This document shows, in pieces, positions 35,797-46,431 of a stretch of 64,000 bases of DNA. Every line of letters begins with the position of its first letter. Within the stretch, counting starts at the first letter, position 1. Under the pieces are notes generated by a model. It searched no databases, had not been told where the DNA came from, and saw only the letters and a list, made by a program, of their open reading frames with translations. Made by a program: the position numbers and the translations under genes. Origin of the DNA: Cladorhizidae sp. MBARI D1340-BT2 (Eukaryota; Porifera; Demospongiae; Poecilosclerida; Cladorhizidae); NCBI GenBank assembly GCA_028752905.1, contig JAQNBH010000013.1:25695739-25759738 (forward strand), in the 5' to 3' direction.

Positions 35797-37803
35797 AGGC
35801 CCGGAGGAAGCTAAAAATTATTGGTAGGGCCAAAATGGGTTATGAAGCCAATGGTGTAATACAATGCCATGTTTTGGGTTAAAGAATAAAGTCTGTATAT
35901 AAATTAAAATTTCCCAAACATCATTCCTCTGTTATCACACTCGCCAACAAATTCACTAGCTATATCTATGAATCTTACTAAGAGATTCTGTATGTTCCTT
36001 GTGTATATACATGCAGTACCATTAGATTATTTAATCTTTTCTGTGTCATGGAGCTATGAAGGTAATTTTTCACTCTTCGTAAGGCACTAAAAGAATGTTC
36101 TGAAGTAGCATTTGTTGCTGGCGTTAACCAACAGGAGTTGCATGATGCGGCATACATGGCTGAGTAGCTCTCTTTGGCCTGCACTGAGGGATTGAAAGTA
36201 GTCCCTGATATCAAATATCGTAACATCAGCCCCATTTCCTTAAGCAGTACGTTCAAAATCAATAGCAAAGGTATATAAGAAGTTGAGAACTTAGGAGAAC
36301 TTCGTTGAAATCATCTTTATAAAAATTAATGAGCAAAAACAAATTCAATTTCATCTTCAAAAGCTTCTGCTTTTCTCAAAAGCTTCTCCAGGTTGCAGTA
36401 AACATTGTAACGAGGTTGTTCAAAGCGACCCTTCAAGCAATTTGTGATGTTGTCAATAGCTTCATAGTGTACTGCTGTCGGAAAATAGAGCTTAGCAGAC
36501 ATGTGAAAATCACCACTAAATTCCCCAATTTCATAACGCCGTGGTGTCTTCCGTTGACATGGAAGTTGTGGATCACTCACATCCACTAATTGAGCAAATT
36601 TGTTAACTTTCTCCCCAAAACAATCATACAGTTGTTCTGTACGAAATGAATTTAGAGCATCTTGCCAATATGCTGACCTTCTGCAGCAGATATGGTCTTC
36701 TTCTGTAATGCTGCACTCGGGTTGTCTGTATGTCGAAATAGCATTTCACCCACTTGTACACCAAAAAGGAAGTCAAAATTTTTTATCTGTGAAGAAACTC
36801 CAATAATTCTGGCCTTTGTTTCAGTATCCCTCGCCAAATCAAGTGCTTCATCCCATGTTGACTGTAGGACAGAGTAATTGTTGATGATACTGTCCAGGGA
36901 ATCAGCCCTTGCAGTCCACCTAGTGGGACAACGTACTCGAATGCCTAGTGATGTAGTCATAACACTAGCTTGCTTCAAGTCTCGAAATAGACATTCATGC
37001 CTGGGTGAGAATTTAATTAACTTTGTGATTTCTTTCATATGTCACATCAAGTGTATATCTCGCATGAGCTCTGTCTGTTTTACTGAATCACTTACTGCTA
37101 GATTAATAGAGTGCCATAGCAGTGGGTAAAAACCGCACGGGGTTCCAGATCAAGGATCCTTTTTGCGACACCTCCCCTCATGGTGCTAGCTCCATCATAG
37201 CACTGGCTCCGAAGCTTGCATAAGGGTAAATTCAGCGTAACCATGGAATCCTTAATAATACTTGTCAGTGTTTCAGCATCAATACGTGGAACTTTGTATA
37301 AGCCTGTGAATTCTTCAAAAACCTCGAACCTTTCATTAATGTGACGGAAAACAATGGTTGTCTGCTCATTATTGGAAATGTCAGTTGCCTCATCGATCAT
37401 AACAGTGAGGAAAGGGGACTGTTGAAGTAAAGCTGTAATTTTTCTGAGAGTATAACACCAAGAATGTCATTCTGAATTTGATGTGAAGTATATTTGCAAG
37501 ACTTGCGATTCAACCATTCAATCATTTCAGTATGATCTTCACCATTCATCTTCAGCAGTTGAAGAAAATTTTCATCTCCTTCATCTCCATCACCTCTCAG
37601 AGCTAACCCTTGTGTAGCCAAATATCGAATGCTAGACTCAAACTTTAGAAGCGTTTTGCGATTGTACTCTCTTTCTTTGGCATGTTGTTTTACAAGTTTC
37701 TCCCCAACATCCTTTGTCGTAGCTGGAATTCTGATGACTACATCAACTGCTTCTCAATGACAGTCACTTAGTTGATGTTTTTGGAATAAACTGGTTGCAT
37801 CAT
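35797..37803 (-). pseudogene. hAT transposase remnant, DUF4371-type, second lineage
   Basis: The minus strand reads in order: RIPATTKDVGEKLVKQHAKE (about 37730-37670); ATQGLALRGDGDEGDENFLQ (37621); IDEATDISNNEQTTIVFRHI (37400) with LRSQCYDGASTMRGG; RVRCPTRWTARADSLDSI (about 36940) with KNFDFLFGVQVGEMLFRHTD; RRYEIGEFSGDFHMSAKLYF (about 36540); and NATSEHSFSALRRVKNYLHS (36110), the dimerisation motif. A hAT-like end CAGGCCCGGAGGAAGC starts at 35797. It is distinct from the element at 29950-32184. Several stops; inactive. Its N-terminal side is cut at 37804 by a TTAA element. Confidence 0.8.
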
Positions 37804-37819
37804 TTAACTCTTACACTGC

Positions 37820-37945
37820 GTTTGTCACGGCGTTTGTGACACAACAATCCACCGCACGGGTGCGTGTGTCACAGCATCCGTGACAAGCAATTTACCGCTG
37901 GCAGTGCGTGTGTCACAGCATCTGTGACATGATATTTCTTGTTGC
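37820..37945. repeat. Three TGTCAC...GTGACA palindromes
   Basis: TGTCACGGCGTTTGTGACA, TGTCACAGCATCCGTGACA and TGTCACAGCATCTGTGACA follow one another within 110 bp, just inside the left end of the TTAA element. Each is an imperfect 19 bp inverted repeat. Confidence 0.85.
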
Positions 37946-38134
37946 ATAGCTCCGTGGATTGTCTCTTTTATAGTCTGTACTTACTAGGTAAGGTTGATGG
38001 GTTTATAATCAAACTTGGGAATGCATCACCATCTCTATGAATAACATAAAAATTAAAAAAAACAGGCGTTTTATTTCGTGGTTCATTGCCAGATGCAAAT
38101 AAGAAACATGGTAGTATTTTTATCCAAAACAAAC

Positions 38135-38690
38135 ACAAATATGGATCTGCAGGCAGTATTGGAGGCTCTTTCTGATATTGAGAATGACTTTGAAAGTGAC
38201 AGTGAACTGGATGATGTGGAAGAAATGAACTAGATGATATTGGAAGAAGATGAACTATATGATGTGGAAGAATGGCCGCCCCCTGAAGAAATGGAAGATG
38301 CTAATGGCAGCAGTAGTGTAGATGAGACTTTTGGGGAAATGGATGTGGAAACTGGCCATACGAGTGGAAATTCTTCAAGTGGGCTTGTCAGGTGCAAAGA
38401 AGTTGACAATATTATGAGCCCCACCGAGCGTAGAAATTCCTGGTTCAAATTTGCCAGATGATGATGTTGAGCCCAAGTATATTTCTTCACCTGTTCTTTG
38501 CAGACAAGGTTTTTGACCTAGTAGTGCGTGAAACAAATATTAATACACAAATTCTGATCGTAAACAGGCCACTTACGGTTCGCTCAGGCTCAGTGTACTA
38601 CTGTCAGACTCACCCACCTCTACATCCAGAAGAGTGCTTCAAAGAGTACCACACAGCCAAGATCCTGAAGAAACCAAGAGCAACACAGTG
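38135..38690 (+). pseudogene. piggyBac-like transposase, N- and C-terminal ends only
   Basis: An acidic N-terminus is visible: MDLQAVLEALSDIENDFESD, then after a stop at 38231 EEWPPPEEMEDANGSSSVDE. RNSWFKFA follows, then KVFDLVVRETNINTQ, which matches the F.~E..~~IV.ETN block at the start of the piggyBac catalytic domain. After that the sequence jumps to YYCQTHPPLHPEECFKEYHT (to 38690), like the Cys-rich C-terminal finger. The whole DDD catalytic core is missing, so this is an internal-deletion derivative. Confidence 0.55.
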
Positions 38691-39224
38691 AACTCATGAC
38701 TATATTGTTATTCAATGACTATATTGTTATTCAATTATCTTCTTATAAAACATTGTACTTGATCTAGCAAGGTATTCAAATGGATTTTTGCTGCTGACAA
38801 TCTTGTTCTAGCTAGATAGCTATATATATATCCAGGTAAGCCTTAGTACACAAATTCGGGTGTAACCAAAATAGCTCCCACCAACCTAAATTGCCTATCC
38901 TATAGCTACCACACAGCATACAGACAAATCTAGCATAGTCTAAGCAGCCTACTAACATACAAAAATAGCGTAGAAGCTACCATGACTAGTTTCTAAACAA
39001 AGGTATAACAAAAGCGTCAATACGATGGGTTTTTTTAAACTGGCTATCGAATACTTACAGTTTGCTGAGATAACCAATGTTCCCTGGACCTGTCTCTGTT
39101 GTTTGGTCAATTTTGGAGTAGTAAATATGCCGTAGGAGCAACTAACAACAGACCGTTTCTTCCCCATGCGATCGACAATTTTTTTGAAAAACAATGCCGC
39201 ACCCAGGTGACTACTTCCGGTTTG

Positions 39225-39535
39225 AGCGATGTCCATGGTTGTTGAGACACTGGGTGGGTGGAGTGAGGACGCCATCCGTACCATCCGGGATATAGGACGC
39301 CTCCAGGGACATCGGTTGGGAATCCCACCAAATGAAGCTACCCGCCATCTGTTTCAGAGGTTAGCGATCAACTTATGGAGGGGTAATGCATCCCTCTGGA
39401 TCCGCCGCCTCCCCATTCGATCTCCTGAGGTGGACGGTTTAATTTAGATTTTAGTAATACAATATGTAATGTTTATTGTGTCTGTGTTTTTTATTTGTTC
39501 AATAAGAGCCTGTTACTGCAAAAAAAAAAAAAACC
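39225..39535 (+). pseudogene. 5'-truncated LINE 3' end with poly(A) tail
   Basis: The frame MSMVVETLGGWSEDAIRTIR, GRLQGHRLG, HLFQRLAINLWRGNASLWIR ends at 39445 and is the same C-terminus as at 10750-10940. A short 3' UTR with an AATAAG signal near 39499 leads into an A-rich tract (39518-39615). This is a typical 5'-truncated retroposition product. Confidence 0.75.
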
Positions 39536-39615
39536 CAAAACAAACAAAAAAAAAAAAAACCAAAAAAAAAGAAAAAGAAAAAAAAAGGAAAAAAAAAAGG
39601 AAAAAAAAGGGAAAA

Positions 39616-40351
39616 AAAGTTTGAGTATAACGCACGTACAATGATTGTGACGTTTCCAATTGCCGCCGTGTCTGTATAATGAAAATTTAGTGATTTACTA
39701 AATGATACACCCACACACACCAAAACTATTGAGAGATACTTACAAAGGCTGATGCAGCTTTAGAAGACCTCATTTTCCCTCGTTTGAAGCCTGTCACAAG
39801 TGTGGCAGTAAACAACATCTTTTAACTCATCGTAGTGTAGAAATGGCCATTACTTGAGCCAAGTGGATTGAAATGACCGACAAACAACACTCCTCACCCC
39901 AAAAGCTCGCTTGAGGAATTTAAAATTAGCAGGCTGGTGAGGAGCAGTAGGAAGTTCTGGGAGTGAAACTTGAAGGAGCAGCCATTGTAACAAGAGCACA
40001 TGGTACAGCACATGACCAGAATATTCTAGAACTAGCTAGCATACTAGTGATTGCATGCCAGCTGGCACATTAATTTACAAGCAATTAACAAGGCTGGCTG
40101 TTAATTAGCTTGCATGCTTCACAAACTTTGTAGTGTGTAATTCGATAATCATATTCTTAGCTTGTGGTCAGTTGCTTAGCAACCAGTTGTCGACCACGAT
40201 GTTTATCAACACCAATGCTATCCCATCAACCATGGTTGCTAGGAACTTTAGTGCACCCCTGACCCCTTGACCTGGTATTTATTATTTTATATACCATGGT
40301 GACCATGGTCGGATTTAAAAAAAATCCTGTGTAAATCTGACGGTGAAAGAG
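39616..40351. other. No gene recognised
   Basis: Right part of the TTAA element. It includes CTAGCTAGCATACTAG and CCATGGTTGCTAGG words. No coding signal is seen. Confidence 0.5.
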
Positions 40352-40355
40352 TTAA

Positions 40356-40514
40356 GCCACCAAACACGATCCAACCACTAAAATTGTCGCTGAGTCAACT
40401 ACACCAAGTATCCCGAGACACATCACCTGAAGTGGCAGACACCCCAGCAAAGTACAAGGACTATGTGATGAACTAGGCAAAGATAGAATTTTACTAGCTT
40501 GTAACAAAGGGAGA
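40356..40514 (+). pseudogene. Gypsy pol tail leading into an LTR start
   Basis: One frame reads KPPNTIQPLKLSLSQLHQVS, then SPEVADTPAKYKDYVMN, resembling the low-complexity end of gypsy pol. AAAGGGAGA precedes TGTCATAT at 40515, consistent with a polypurine tract followed by an LTR. Low to moderate confidence. Confidence 0.4.
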
Positions 40515-40587
40515 TGTCATATATGTTGTAATACCGGGATACCGGAAGTGTGCTTTGTTAAGAATCATTCTCGTGCTACTAAGTATC

Positions 40588-42088
40588 TAACACTACCTAT
40601 AGCCTGCTGCCCTCTAACACGTGCACGGGCGAACACGACAGTTTTTGTTTATTTAGCTCGGGAAGCCTTGTGGTGGTAGTTTTGTTGTATGCCATTGTAT
40701 ACCATTGAACAGAGAATAAAAAAATAAAAAAATCTTATTTTGTGGCCTGAGCTTTCCTCCGCGCTCATCTGAGGGGAAGAGAATACAAAATAACGGCCTG
40801 TCACACCGCACAAGTTAATGCGCATTGGTTCCGTCACACTGAATTCGAATAAAAAATAATGTGCATTTTCCTCGATAGGTGTTTTGAGTCGACCATCGTA
40901 CCCAGTGCAGTACAAACAAAATGAAATGGCAGTAAATGAGGTAAGATGACTTATATATAATAAACACTATGACATACATAATGATATCTGATAAATATGT
41001 GCTATGTTAAATGAGTTGAACTGCTTGGTTATGGTGTAGTGGGAGAGGGTGGGTGGAGGGAGGCCATAAATCAGTCCCTTCCTCCTCTGCCAACACCTGA
41101 TTGTGCACTTCAAAATGCACCCACACACTCCCCCCATCACTGATTAATCACACCCTCCACCTCCTTCCCAAGGAACAAAGCCACCTTCCCCTCAGTTACC
41201 CACCATCTTAAACTCCTCCGACCATATTCCAGCTCCCTCAATTTTATCCAGCTCAAACATTTTCCATTCACTTCCAAATTCATCACAGTCTATTCCCCAC
41301 ATCTTCCACTTCCTTCCTGTCACACAACATGCATCTTTCATCACTACACAGTGTACATCGCTTCTTGTCCTGCAATAGACCCGCTGACCCTGTCCTCAAC
41401 CTAAACATCAACCTCACTCTCTCATATCCTAGGAATCAGCTTGTACCTTTCTGCTCCATCACCTTTTGCAAAACTGTACACTTCAAACAGCTCATACTCT
41501 CGACATCCTCCCCCCAATCGCACATATTTCTCTTCTTCGTCTTCACCTTCCATTGCCTCACTGACCCTAGCTCAGCATTCAGATCGTATTTCCTCCTCAA
41601 CAGTATATATTCTTCCTGCCATCCTATCCCTTCACCCATTCTTAGCTTGTCTGCCACAATTTTTATCAGTCTACCCTCCTCCACCTGAGCAAGCCTCCTG
41701 CCTTCTCCTCCCTCTTCTCTGCCAACTTCCTCCATCCTAAGTCCCCCAGCGCTGCCACTCCTGCCACAGTGTTGCTAGCCCCTAATAGGTTTCTTCCTAC
41801 TCTCAACAAACAATCTCTCCACATACTGTCGTATTGGTCATGATCTGTAGATATGTATTACTTTGAAGGAATTGGAATCTGCAGCAGATTCCAATAACAA
41901 TGCAGAATGGCAACACAGCTGCAGTGTGGGGTTCTGATAGCTCCTGAGATGCTTTTTATCTGTTTTAAATGGAAATTTATCATGTACCTGTAGAGCTTCT
42001 CTTTGGTCATTATTCAGGAGTTGTGAAACTAGGTGAGCAACTTCTAGAAATCTTCCGTCCAATATGCCTGTGTGTCCTCCTCATATGC
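40588..42088. repeat. Right arm of the 1.5 kb inverted repeat
   Basis: Reverse complement of 93-1607, starting inside the LTR-like sequence (CTACCTATAGCCTGC) and ending at GTCCTCCTCATATG near 42088, where a gypsy integrase fragment begins. Small indels distinguish the arms. Confidence 0.85.
41120..41740 (-). pseudogene. LINE C-terminal remnant, second copy
   Basis: Inverted copy of 430-1045. The minus frame 41735-41436 contains CDWGEDVESMSCLK; the Cys cluster and the EGKVALFLGKEVEGV tail follow in other frames, with the same disabling lesions as the first copy. Confidence 0.6.
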
Positions 42089-42096
42089 AGATTGCT

Positions 42097-43170
42097 CTAG
42101 GGTAGGGGAGTGGATCTATAGGCGAGGATATCCAGATATGGGTTGCACGACTGTTTGAGGATGTCCCTCATGGTTTGTACTGTCGTTTCAGCTAGGCCAT
42201 TGCTTCTCAGGAAGTGTGGGCTGTTATTCACGTGTTTAAAATTGTGCTCTGCAGCAAAGGAAGCAAACTCTTCAGATGAGTCTGGGGCCAATTATCACTA
42301 ATGAGTGTCTTGGGAATACCATGTCTTGAAAACACTGACTTCAAGGCATCAATGATTCCAGTAGAAGTTGTTGATCCCTGTTTTATGACTTCTGGATATC
42401 TCGAGAAATGGTCTAGTACAGTGATGTAGCAGGTAGAATAGGTCAGATGCAACTTTCTCTTGGAACTGCCCCAGAACTTTTAGGGTAGTATGCGCTGGGC
42501 CAAACAGTTTTTTGTCGGCTTCAGTTAGCAACTTCTTCCCAAGCTCCTGGAAGGTTGTCTCTGATATGGCTGTGACTTCCACCCCAGTATCAAGCTTGAA
42601 CTCAGTTATCTGTTTGGACAGTTGTACCTTCACTTTCCATGAAGTTTCATGGCTTGCTGAAATTGTGCCAGTCCACATGAGTCTAGCGCTTGTTAAATAC
42701 CTCAGCCTCTGTCCTGGACAGGCACATGTTGCTGTAGTGACCCTTTCTCTGGCAACGATGGCAAATAGCTGCTCTTTCTGGGCATTTCCCCCAAGGTGTT
42801 GCCACATCTTGTACACTGTTTCTGTGCTTGATGGCACTCCCTTGTGGAGTAAGCACTCTTTCGTCCGTCAATGGGTTTTCTAATGCTTCCATGCCTGATC
42901 TCATCTCTAAGGCTATCCCATCATTTTCTTGCAAAACTCGCTATTGCTCTAAAACGACTTCCCACTGCAAATCATTTTCTTGGCTTTATCCAAGGTGAGG
43001 TATGAGTCTCTCTCTTCCTCCGTAATACTCGTAGGAAAGCACTGCTTCTGATTCTTCTCCCAGGCAGTATAATAGGGTGCTGACTTGCTTAGGTTGTGGG
43101 TCCTGATCTAGTCCGGATACTATCCGAATCTGCATTTTCATCGACTCCAGTCATCTGGATTCCGGAAGTT
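42097..43170 (-). pseudogene. Gypsy fragment: gag, protease, truncated integrase
   Basis: The minus strand starts with a capsid-like piece (RIVSGLDQDPQPKQVSTLLY, about 43140). Next come a zinc knuckle CHRCQRKGHYSNMC (42770), a protease DTG in FKLDTGVEVTAISETTFQEL (about 42590) and GQFQEKV (42470). It then passes almost at once into integrase core sequence (LDHFSRYPEVIKQGSTTSTG, TLISDN, about 42420-42290) and SPHFLRSNGLAETTVQTMRD (42220). There is no reverse transcriptase, RNase H or integrase zinc finger between, so about 2 kb of pol is missing. Cut at the inverted-repeat arm at 42090. Confidence 0.7.
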
Positions 43171-43904
43171 AAATACTTCTAGGAGGGGGGGGGAGGGGTG
43201 AATTTGTATTTGTGACATTTTTTCTTAGTCAGGCTATTCGATTAGGCCATGATCATCACAAATACCCATTGTCCAGTAGAGAGCTTCTAATTAACAATTA
43301 GTATAATGGTTAATTAGCACATGCAGCAGCCACTTATTACCTGGCAACTCATGTTTCAACTGTATAGAGACGCAGGCTTGATACACTCAGATTGATTCAT
43401 GCCCTGTTTGATTACCATAAATATGTATGCTCTATAGACCACTGAGACCAGTTGTCAGGTTAGGTGCAAGATGTGGTGACAAAGCATATAATTTTTTGGT
43501 CAAGAAGCCTCAACAGCTACATGCTAAATTGCCATATCCATTGTCACTGACATTTTCTGGAATTTCATTTGGAGCTTGCTAGGGAATTGCTTCAGCTCTA
43601 ATGGTTATCCTCGGTCAGTCGACCATGAGTGACTGGACAGACTAACTTTTGACCTAGGTCACTCGGTTAAGTAATGTTGAAGAACCGGAGGTGTCATCTG
43701 CTTGGCAGTTGGAAGGAGGTTGGGGAGTTCCAATTGCCACTAAACTGATTTTGAGCATTTGCAAGTACCTCTCTGTGACATAATGGATTGAGGCTGTTTC
43801 TTCAAGTACTAAACATTGATGGACTATAATAGTTGGACTTTGGACTATTGTTTTACTGTTGTTATTTTCTCTATATTGCTTTAATTTTAATTTTATATAT
43901 TTAT
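43171..43904. other. No gene recognised
   Basis: Includes a G-rich run (43182-43197). Otherwise AT-rich sequence with no readable domain. Confidence 0.5.
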
Positions 43905-44215
<311 letters not shown>

Positions 44216-44609
44216 TATTTATTAATTGATTGTAATTAATTTACAATTAATAACTAAATAACTTACTAACTGATTGAGATCTGTGCAATGACACTGGTGG
44301 ACGCTCAAATTTATTTAGACAAAAAGTAGAAATTGTCTAAATACTTTCCCAGAACTTGATCTGAAGGATTCTACAAAGTTAATTTACTGTCATTGCACAC
44401 TTACTTATAACTTGAAGGAAAATATCATTCACTTGATATTAGATAGACAAGAGTTAAGGCTGACCCCAAATAAATTATAGAGGGGATTGCTATAGCTTAG
44501 TGGTTATATGGTCATTCTTATGGTTGTAAATGAATTAATAAAGGTTTGGTGTATGCAAACCACCTCGAGCTGCTTTTCAGAAGGAGTTAGCTGACCAATC
44601 ACTACAAGG
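44216..44609. other. Possible 5' LTR/leader of the next gypsy element
   Basis: AAGGTGTTAGAAGTGGGATG at 44607-44626 looks like a gypsy primer-binding-site region (compare TGGTGTCAGAAGTGGGAT-type sites), so the preceding few hundred bases may be LTR. TAGCTTAGTGGTTATATGG near 44492 resembles a tRNA box A. The LTR ends are not defined. Confidence 0.3.
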
Positions 44610-44619
44610 TGTTAGAAGT

Positions 44620-46170
44620 GGGATGAATCTTCAACTATCACCACCAGGACCTTTTGACTTCAAATGCCCAGATGGCTGGGCCAAATGGAGAAGGTTTGAG
44701 CAATACAGAAGTGCATCAGGACTGGCAGATGTAGCAGAGATAAGACAGGTCAGCAGAATGTTATATTGCCTAGGCGAGGAGGCTGAAGATACTCCACACC
44801 CTCAGAAGTTGACAAACCCAGCGGCAGAGATACTGGCAAAGGCAGCCCCTCCTACACAACCAACCAGAAAATACCTTTCCGACAATGGAGGCAAGCATAA
44901 TCTGGCAAAATATTTTAAGGCTAAAGGACCCTTTTTTTTAGATGCAAAGACTGGGTACACATAGCAGCTTATTGTCCCAAGAAAACTGTTTTTGCTTGTG
45001 AGACAGTATGCAAGCATAGTGACGACTAACTCATCCACAAGGCAAACTCAATGGAGCCGATGCCCAGTTCAAACTCTACACAGCAGCATCACATTAACTC
45101 ATCTCTCGCTCTGCTATCTTCAATGAAACATTGACAGGAGAAAATATCTCCCTGGTAAGGGATAAGGGCCCACAAGTAGAATTCGACTTGGCATAAGTCA
45201 GCATAGACATAGATGGAACTCAAGCTGACATTACAGTTGCTGTTACTATTGACATGGGCACGGATGCATTGTTGGGTCAAGACATTTCCTTCATAAATCA
45301 GCCTTGGTGGTTGAAAGGAGCAAGATAGAAGTTCCTATCTGCTCGGTGTAGAGACAAGGAAGGAAATAGTCAAGGAACAGCAGGTAGCTGATGACGACCA
45401 AGCATCTGCTCAGTCAGATGCAATTATCATTCCCTGGCACCAGTTTGTTGGACTTGATACTGATATGATAGTTCCAACCAAGCACAAGAGCAAGATGCCT
45501 CGATCTCAGAAGATGCAAGAAGCTCACAGACGAGTAAACCCTCAGCAGGCTGATGTAGGTGATGACCTTAAACAGAACACTGCCATGAGGATGCTGACTC
45601 ATCAAACAGTGATGCTTTTGACCCGTTGCATGCATACACGGATGTAAACAAACCCATCCAAGAACAGCAGCAGGACCCGACTCTGCAGCCAGCTAGACAA
45701 GAAGCAGGGAGGGAGGGGAGATACCAGCTCTGTCTACCAAGATGGAGTCTTATATCGACACTGTACCAACCAGTTACAGAACGATGCTCTGCAGTTACTT
45801 CTACCACAAGCAAGAAGGATAACAGCCATCCAAGTGGCTCACACTGTACCAATGGCAGGGCACCTGGGTTTCTAACGCACTAAGCACCGCTTACTCCAAC
45901 ACTTCTATTGGCTTACACTCGCTAGAGATGTCAGTGAGGGATGCAAATCGTGCCCACAATTTCAGAAGGCTGCAAGAAGACCCAGCAGCAAGGTACCACT
46001 GATCCCTCTTCCGATCATGGCAAAGCCTTTTGCCAAGGTAGTTATTGATATGGTTGGGCCATTGACAAGAACTAAAGCAGGAAACAAATACATCCTGACA
46101 TTGATGGATTCAGGCAGCCGGTAGCCAGAAGTGGTACCACTGAAGAACACAGACTCATTGATTGGGAATT
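44620..46170 (+). pseudogene. Gypsy element with gag, protease, then integrase
   Basis: Gag N-terminus (44623-44820): LSPPGPFDFKCPDGWAKWRR and VSRMLYCLGEEAED. A protease-like stretch (about 45190-45290) has DIDGTQADITVAVTIDMGTD and ALLGQDI. Then comes the integrase: an H2C2 region (about 45835-45965) with HTVPMAGHLG and LARDVSEGCKSCPQFQKA, and a core start (46020-46140) with VVIDMVGPLTRTKAGNKYIL. Only about 550 bp separates protease from integrase, too short for RT plus RNase H, so the order is either PR-INT as in Gmr1 elements or a deletion. It breaks off at about 46170 before any RT. Numerous stops. Confidence 0.65.
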
Positions 46171-46431
46171 CTTGCTGACTCCGCTCATTGGTGAGGAAAA
46201 TGAGTGATGAAGTAAAACAGCCACAGCCCTTACTGTTTCTGTGTCCATAAAAAGGAATTCAGGTGGACACATGGGGGTCAATCCATAAATCTTTTATTGA
46301 TGTGGACTGAACTATTCGGTTGATGCAAACTCAGCATTATTACCTTGAACAGTGTATGCATAAAGTACAATAGCCCAAATTATTAGAGTAAATTAGATCA
46401 CCCTGGTGGATAAAGAGCACTTAAATGATTG
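46171..46431. other. Spacer between gypsy fragment and minisatellite
   Basis: No gene or repeat recognised. Confidence 0.4.

Larger units (their letters stand above)
37804..40355 (+). mobile_element. Probable piggyBac element, internally deleted
   Basis: TTAA occurs at 37804-37807 and 40352-40355. Reading inward, the left end is CTCTTACACTGCG and the right end CTCTTTCACCGTC, an imperfect inverted repeat. Inside lie a piggyBac-like transposase remnant (38135-38690) and a later LINE fragment (39225-39535). TGTCAC...GTGACA palindromes lie near the left end and CCATGGTGACCATGG near the right. The boundary call is moderate because the terminal repeats match only in part. Confidence 0.55.
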
